Source: an uncultured Eubacterium sp. (GTDB lineage Bacteria; Bacillota; Clostridia; Lachnospirales; Lachnospiraceae). From it: 17,689 nucleotides of DNA. A program made the position numbers and the translations under genes. This document shows positions 14,004 to 17,689 of this stretch, piece by piece (positions within the stretch are counted from its first letter, which is position 1; the number at the start of each line of letters is the position of its first letter). The notes beneath the pieces were generated by a model, which saw only the letters and a list, made by a program, of their open reading frames with translations, ran no database searches and had not been told where the DNA came from. The stretch is taken from positions 1-17,689 of the forward strand of contig CAJGDH010000011.1 of NCBI GenBank assembly GCA_904502145.1. Direction: 5' to 3'.

Positions 14004-14021
14004 AGTTAGATACCACTAACT
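14004..14021. promoter_or_regulatory. Dyad at the predicted transcription start of the ZIP gene, possible operator
   Basis: AGTTAG (14004-14009), 6 bases, CTAACT (14016-14021). It lies just downstream of the -10 box, covering about +1 to +18, where a repressor would block initiation. The TTAG-N6-CTAA pattern recalls DtxR/MntR-type metal-repressor sites, which would suit a metal transporter, but it is short and the match is loose. Confidence 0.4.
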
Positions 14022-14076
14022 ACAATCGATCACATAAGCTTTTTACATAAAAAACAAGAGAAAGGATGAGAAGAAA

Positions 14077-14865
14077 ATGAAAACAGTGATCTGGGGACTT
14101 CTGATCCCCTTTATCGGAACAGCGGCCGGAGCAGCCTGCGTGTTCTTTCTGAAAAATGATCTGAAGGTCAATGTGCAGAGGGCCCTGACGGGATTCGCGG
14201 CAGGTGTGATGGTGGCGGCATCTGTCTGGAGCCTGATCGTTCCCGCCATCGAACAGTCTGCTCCTAAAGGAAGATGGGCATTTCTCCCGGCCTTTATCGG
14301 CTTCTGGCTTGGCATCCTCTTCCTCCTCCTGCTGGACCACATCATACCCCATCTGCACAGAAGCATTGATCAGGCAGATCAGCTTGAAGGACCCAAAAGC
14401 AGCCTGGACCGGGCCATTATGATGGTCCTGGCGGTCACTCTTCACAATATCCCCGAAGGAATGGCAGTGGGGGTTGTCTATGCCGGACTGCTTTCCGGAT
14501 CAGCAAATATTACGGCCGGCGGAGCCCTTGCCCTGGCTCTGGGTATCGCCATCCAGAACTTCCCGGAAGGGGCCATCATCTCCATGCCCCTTTTCGCGGA
14601 AGGAAAAAGCAAACCAAAATCCTTCCTGCTTGGCGTCCTTTCCGGGGCTGTGGAACCGATATTCGGAGGATTGACGGTGCTGCTTGCCAGCCTGGTCATT
14701 CCCGCCATGCCCTATCTCCTGTCTTTTGCCGCCGGGGCCATGCTCTATGTGGTGGTGGAAGAACTGATCCCTGAGATGTCGGAAGGCGCCCATTCCAATA
14801 TCGGCGTGGTATTCTTTGCCGTTGGTTTCAGTCTGATGATGGCGCTGGATGTGGCGCTGGGATGA
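14077..14865 (+). CDS. ZIP-family divalent metal transporter (GufA-type)
   Basis: A 262-residue membrane protein with about eight helices, belonging to the ZIP family, which moves Zn2+ (sometimes Fe2+ or Mn2+) into the cytoplasm. The two metal-binding helices show H123-N-I-P-E127-G and Q160-N-F-P-E164-G, and a later helix carries E-E-L-I-P. The loop between helices 3 and 4 contains DHIIPHLHRSIDQ, a histidine-containing metal-binding segment in many ZIPs. The N-terminal block QRALTGFAAGVMVAAS is typical of the GufA branch of bacterial ZIPs. The ATG at 14077 has AAAGGATGAG upstream. It is a single-gene unit between its own promoter and a bidirectional terminator. Which metal is carried cannot be told from sequence. 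Confidence 0.93.
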   Translation: MKTVIWGLLIPFIGTAAGAACVFFLKNDLKVNVQRALTGFAAGVMVAASVWSLIVPAIEQSAPKGRWAFLPAFIGFWLGILFLLLLDHIIPHLHRSIDQADQLEGPKSSLDRAIMMVLAVTLHNIPEGMAVGVVYAGLLSGSANITAGGALALALGIAIQNFPEGAIISMPLFAEGKSKPKSFLLGVLSGAVEPIFGGLTVLLASLVIPAMPYLLSFAAGAMLYVVVEELIPEMSEGAHSNIGVVFFAVGFSLMMALDVALG

Positions 14866-14889
14866 AGAATGAACAAAATTGAATTGAAT

Positions 14890-14929
14890 AAAAAAATGAC
14901 ATGACCTTGTGGGGTCATGTCATTTTTTT
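14890..14929. terminator. Bidirectional terminator between convergent genes
   Basis: A perfect 17-bp inverted repeat (14890-14906 with 14913-14929) with a 6-base loop, flanked by an A-run and a T-run, so it can stop transcription from both sides. It serves the ZIP gene from the left. On the minus strand it also contains the last codons and stop (14915-14917) of the glutamate-cysteine ligase gene. Confidence 0.92.
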
Positions 14930-16231
14930 ATCAGGAAACACTATCCTCTCCTGTATCTGCTTTGCGAACTCCAGATTCTTCTCAAAGAAGAGCTCGGAGC
15001 AATGCTGATGCAGTATGGCTGCATACCTTGTATCCGGGTCTGTGAATTTTTTCTCTTCAAACTCCAGGATATCCATCACTTCCCGGTATCTGTCATCTTC
15101 AGAGTTGAGATTGACAGAATAGAAGTCCTTCATCCTCCCTATGAGCTTCTGTCCGGCTTTGGCCACCGTATCGAACTCCCCGTTTTTATAAACGATGTTC
15201 ACAGTCTTAAGATCATATCTGGCTGCATTTTTAAAATTCTGGGCAACCTGGATCTGATCAGCCTCCGACAGGGCAGTCCTGGGAGTATTCACAGCCCAGA
15301 TCAGAAGATACTGGATGAACTTAAGATCACGGAGATCAAGACCGGAACAGGACATTGGATTAAGATCCACGTTCCTCAACTCGATGTGATCCACTCCGCC
15401 TTCCGCCAGGTTCTCCAGTTTGTTTTCCCCGCAGGGTTTCAGCCGGATCGGATAATAAAGCTCCGATGGGAAGGAAATAAAGCCGTTCTCCACATACCTG
15501 CTGATACTTTTTGCGTAGGAAGACAGGCTGGTGTAATCGAATACCGGGGTAAACATGTTCCAATATCCAAGCTCACTGCATCGGACGGATGCCATACCCA
15601 GGAAAGTGGTCTTTCCCTTCTTTCTCCTTTCAAAGAAGGATCCGTCCATATCCGCACTGGCTGCGGTGACCGCAGTAACGATCCACCCGTAACTGGCAAG
15701 ATTCTCCGCCAGCTTCAGATAAAGCCTGTCCTTGTATTCTCTGAAATCCATGAATCCACTGGCGGCAAACCCGGCCTTGATCAGGTCCTCGGAGAAAGAA
15801 TAGTTTACGTGGATGCCGGAAAATGCCATCCTGTAGCGACCGTAACGGACCGCCAGATACTCCCTGTAGATCCTCTTATCCATCTCCTCCTGCCCGTATA
15901 CGGCTATGGGGATATCTTTTTCCTTCTCGATATAAGGGGGATTGGAGTTGAGCCAGAGATATTCGCGGGGATTCATATTGGCAAGGGCCTTCTGGATCTT
16001 CAGAGTATAACTCTTCAGTTCCTCTATCGCCTCTTCGGCGGAGTCACAGACCGGGGTATTGATCTCGATCTGGTTTTCACTGAAATCCCGGGTAATATGA
16101 TCCATCCCGTGAAAAGGATGCAGGGTCTGGGCAAATGTACCGTCTTCCGTCACCCTGAGACTCTCCTTCTCCAGTCCGAAATGCCCCTCAAATATCCTCT
16201 CATATACATTTTTGTTTTTGAAGTCCAACAT
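14915..16231 (-). CDS. gshA: Glutamate-cysteine ligase (GshA-type, standalone)
   Basis: A 438-residue enzyme that joins glutamate and cysteine using ATP to make gamma-glutamylcysteine, the first step towards glutathione. Family blocks match the gamma-proteobacterial GshA/GshF N-terminal type: FGLE21KESLRVTEDG, ITRDFSENQIE56INTPV, SGIHVNYS (138-145), ASVRCSELGYWN (214-225) and IELRNVDLNP (283-292). No ATP-grasp glutathione synthetase domain follows, so unlike GshAB fusions it makes only the dipeptide unless a gshB exists elsewhere. The ATG at 16231 is preceded by AGGAG that overlaps the TAG stop of the upstream gene, implying translational coupling, with only 12 bases between them. The stop codon lies inside the terminator stem. 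Confidence 0.9.
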   Translation of the reverse strand: MLDFKNKNVYERIFEGHFGLEKESLRVTEDGTFAQTLHPFHGMDHITRDFSENQIEINTPVCDSAEEAIEELKSYTLKIQKALANMNPREYLWLNSNPPYIEKEKDIPIAVYGQEEMDKRIYREYLAVRYGRYRMAFSGIHVNYSFSEDLIKAGFAASGFMDFREYKDRLYLKLAENLASYGWIVTAVTAASADMDGSFFERRKKGKTTFLGMASVRCSELGYWNMFTPVFDYTSLSSYAKSISRYVENGFISFPSELYYPIRLKPCGENKLENLAEGGVDHIELRNVDLNPMSCSGLDLRDLKFIQYLLIWAVNTPRTALSEADQIQVAQNFKNAARYDLKTVNIVYKNGEFDTVAKAGQKLIGRMKDFYSVNLNSEDDRYREVMDILEFEEKKFTDPDTRYAAILHQHCSELFFEKNLEFAKQIQERIVFPDKKMT

Positions 16232-16243
16232 AAGGTTTGTCTC

Positions 16244-17689
16244 CTAATCTGATGCAAGTCTGTAAAAGAAATACATCTGGCCGTAGAGATATCCGTCCAT
16301 AAGCCTGGCCGGGGAGATCCAGTCCCCGAAGGGGCTCGTTTCCCTCTTGGGCAGGCAGTTTGAATCCAGGAGGAGATACCGGTCCTTCTTCTCATCGTAG
16401 GCCGTCACGGCAACATAATGGCCGATCACATGGACCATGGCCACGTCCCCCTTCTTCAGTTTCTTTTTCAGCTTGTCGATACTTCCGCTTTTTCCGTCAT
16501 ATTCAAATCCGTAGATCTTTCCGTATTTCTCTGCTGCCGCCTGGAAGATACGGTCATCCGTTCCGCTGCCGACGATGCGCAGTCCGGTATCCACGGCATA
16601 ATCCGCCAACGCGTTGACATCCATATACTGGCCCGTGAGGGCATAGACGGCATTGACCGTGGCCAGGACACCGCATCCCGCGGTTCCCATACAGCCTTCG
16701 CTCCCGTAGGGCCGCCCGCACCATTCCGGGTCATACTGGGTAAAGACCATGGGATGTTTTCTATCCACCCTGGGGGCCTCGGCCCGTACTTTCCAGAGGA
16801 CAGTCTTATGGGCGTCTTCAGATGGTTCAGACTCATCATTTTCCCTGTTCATAACCAGAACAGGCGTCTGCTGTCCATCCTCTTCCCTGCTGCCGTAAAG
16901 CAGTCTTCCGCCCTGGGAGAAGATACGGAAATAATTGTCCTTCCTCTCGATCCGGAAGAGCCCGGCCTCCTCTTTATCCTCCGTCCAGATGACGGAATAT
17001 CTCAGCTCATCCTCCGGGATTTCAATTACCTCTCCGGTAGCAAGCTTCTGTTCCAGTTCTTCCTGTTCCTGCAGGATCTCCTCCTGTTCCTCTTCCCAGG
17101 CTTTCATCCTCTCCCTGTATGAAGAGCTGAGCAGGATCTTGACTGTATGCATGATCCCTTCTTCCATCCAGGAGGGTTTTTCCCCGGCGGTGTTGTCTTC
17201 CTTCATCTCTTCCCCCCGGAGGCTCATGTACGTTCCGTCGGAGGGGTCTATGATCCTGTACAATTTCCCGGCGGCATACTCCAGCCCGTAGGAAATACCC
17301 TTCAGGTCATCCGCTTCTGCTTCCTCCGTCCCGTAAACGGGAAGAAATGTGTAGGTGCCGTCAGCCAGGACCTGTTTGTCCCTGCCGTCGTAGACCAGTT
17401 TGTTCTCGTATTCATCCGCCGACATCCAGCCGATCCCGTAGCCTTTTTTCGTCTCGTAGATCACCTGGCGGGCACCGTCGGTCTTTCCCACGGCGATGAT
17501 GCCGGAATATTTCTTTATGGAGGCTTTCCGTTCGGACAGACTGCTGTCCGTGTAGATGGTCATGGCAGCCCTGACTGTTCCGTAGACGGGGGTAAAGGAT
17601 TCGTCATACAGGAAGACCGAAGCCGGGACCCAGCCCTCCTTCTTTTCGCCTCCGACCTCATAGCTGCCGAAAAGGGCTTTCTGGTCCAG
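16244..17689 (-). CDS. SH3-like repeat protein with C39-like cysteine peptidase domain (partial, N-terminus off the right edge)
   Basis: 481 residues are visible and the frame stays open to the right edge, so the apparent start at 17563 is internal: the 42 codons before it are clearly coding. From the N-terminus: two SH3-like segments (about 1-40, containing EGWVPASVF, and about 41-118, GYGIGWMSADEY); a stretch with YRIIDPSDGTYMSL; a Glu-rich coiled coil (about 192-218); a segment (about 243-305) that vaguely resembles a beta-trefoil repeat; and a C-terminal C39-like peptidase domain (Peptidase_C39_2 type). The probable catalytic residues are C339 (TAGCGVLATVNA), H424 (GHYVAVTAYD) and D442 (LLLDSN). 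SH3-like repeats usually bind cell wall, so an exported wall-associated peptidase or wall protein is likely, but the signal peptide would lie outside the window. It is upstream of and coupled to gshA. Confidence 0.75.
   Translation of the reverse strand: MDQKALFGSYEVGGEKKEGWVPASVFLYDESFTPVYGTVRAAMTIYTDSSLSERKASIKKYSGIIAVGKTDGARQVIYETKKGYGIGWMSADEYENKLVYDGRDKQVLADGTYTFLPVYGTEEAEADDLKGISYGLEYAAGKLYRIIDPSDGTYMSLRGEEMKEDNTAGEKPSWMEEGIMHTVKILLSSSYRERMKAWEEEQEEILQEQEELEQKLATGEVIEIPEDELRYSVIWTEDKEEAGLFRIERKDNYFRIFSQGGRLLYGSREEDGQQTPVLVMNRENDESEPSEDAHKTVLWKVRAEAPRVDRKHPMVFTQYDPEWCGRPYGSEGCMGTAGCGVLATVNAVYALTGQYMDVNALADYAVDTGLRIVGSGTDDRIFQAAAEKYGKIYGFEYDGKSGSIDKLKKKLKKGDVAMVHVIGHYVAVTAYDEKKDRYLLLDSNCLPKRETSPFGDWISPARLMDGYLYGQMYFFYRLASD

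Noticed and set aside
14909..16252. A 447-codon open frame on the plus strand opposite gshA, longer than gshA itself
   Set aside because: The minus strand encodes all GshA family blocks, has a good ribosome binding site and coupled spacing. The plus-strand frame shows no family motif and would start inside the terminator region.
17561..17563. The ATG at 17563 as the true start of the C39-like protein
   Set aside because: The 42 codons before it continue without a stop to the edge and encode an SH3-like sequence, and there is no ribosome binding site before this ATG.

Overview
The window looks like chromosomal DNA of an anaerobic Firmicute (class Clostridia, most likely a Lachnospiraceae-type gut bacterium). 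The reasons are coding sequence of moderate G+C separated by very A+T-rich spacers, strong AGGAGG-type ribosome binding sites, sigma-A promoters, a typical clostridial lipoprotein signal (LAAC followed by GSS), Rho-independent terminators with long U-tracts and a likely CcpA (cre) box. This placement is inferred from style, not from a marker gene. No rRNA, tRNA, CRISPR array, insertion sequence or phage gene was seen.

Layout, left to right. (A) 1-1793, minus strand: a sugar-binding ABC lipoprotein, cut by the left edge, preceded by a TIM-barrel sugar isomerase/epimerase. They appear to share one promoter (1855-1883) with a cre-like site upstream. (B) 2088-5464, minus strand: a NUDIX-HAD fusion protein followed by two Gfo/Idh/MocA oxidoreductases, apparently one transcript from the promoter at 5436-5464 to the terminator at 2088-2122. 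A and B together look like uptake and oxidation/isomerisation of a sugar, cyclitol or glycoside whose identity cannot be read from sequence. (C) 5472-7246, minus strand: a cytoplasmic tannase/feruloyl-esterase-family hydrolase with its own promoter and terminator. (D) 7260-10258, minus strand: a tight four-gene run of a hotdog thioesterase, SurE nucleotidase, a membrane-anchored alpha/beta hydrolase and a YhhN/TMEM86-like membrane protein. (E) 10473-13986, plus strand: a complete pyruvate carboxylase gene with its terminator. (F) 13968-14929, plus strand: a ZIP-family metal transporter whose promoter overlaps the pyc terminator and whose start region carries a possible operator. (G) 14890-17689, minus strand: glutamate-cysteine ligase translationally coupled to an upstream gene for an SH3-like, C39-type cysteine-peptidase-like protein, cut by the right edge. 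F and G converge on one bidirectional terminator.

Most genes are recognisable housekeeping or carbohydrate-use families. The parts that deserve a second look are a NUDIX-HAD fusion, an Asp-to-Asn change in a Gfo/Idh/MocA active-site motif, a tannase-family enzyme lacking both cysteines of the CS-D-HC motif, two short-period degenerate tandem repeats in spacers, a terminator/promoter overlap, and a candidate lipid-related operon. I found no convincing wholly new multi-gene system.
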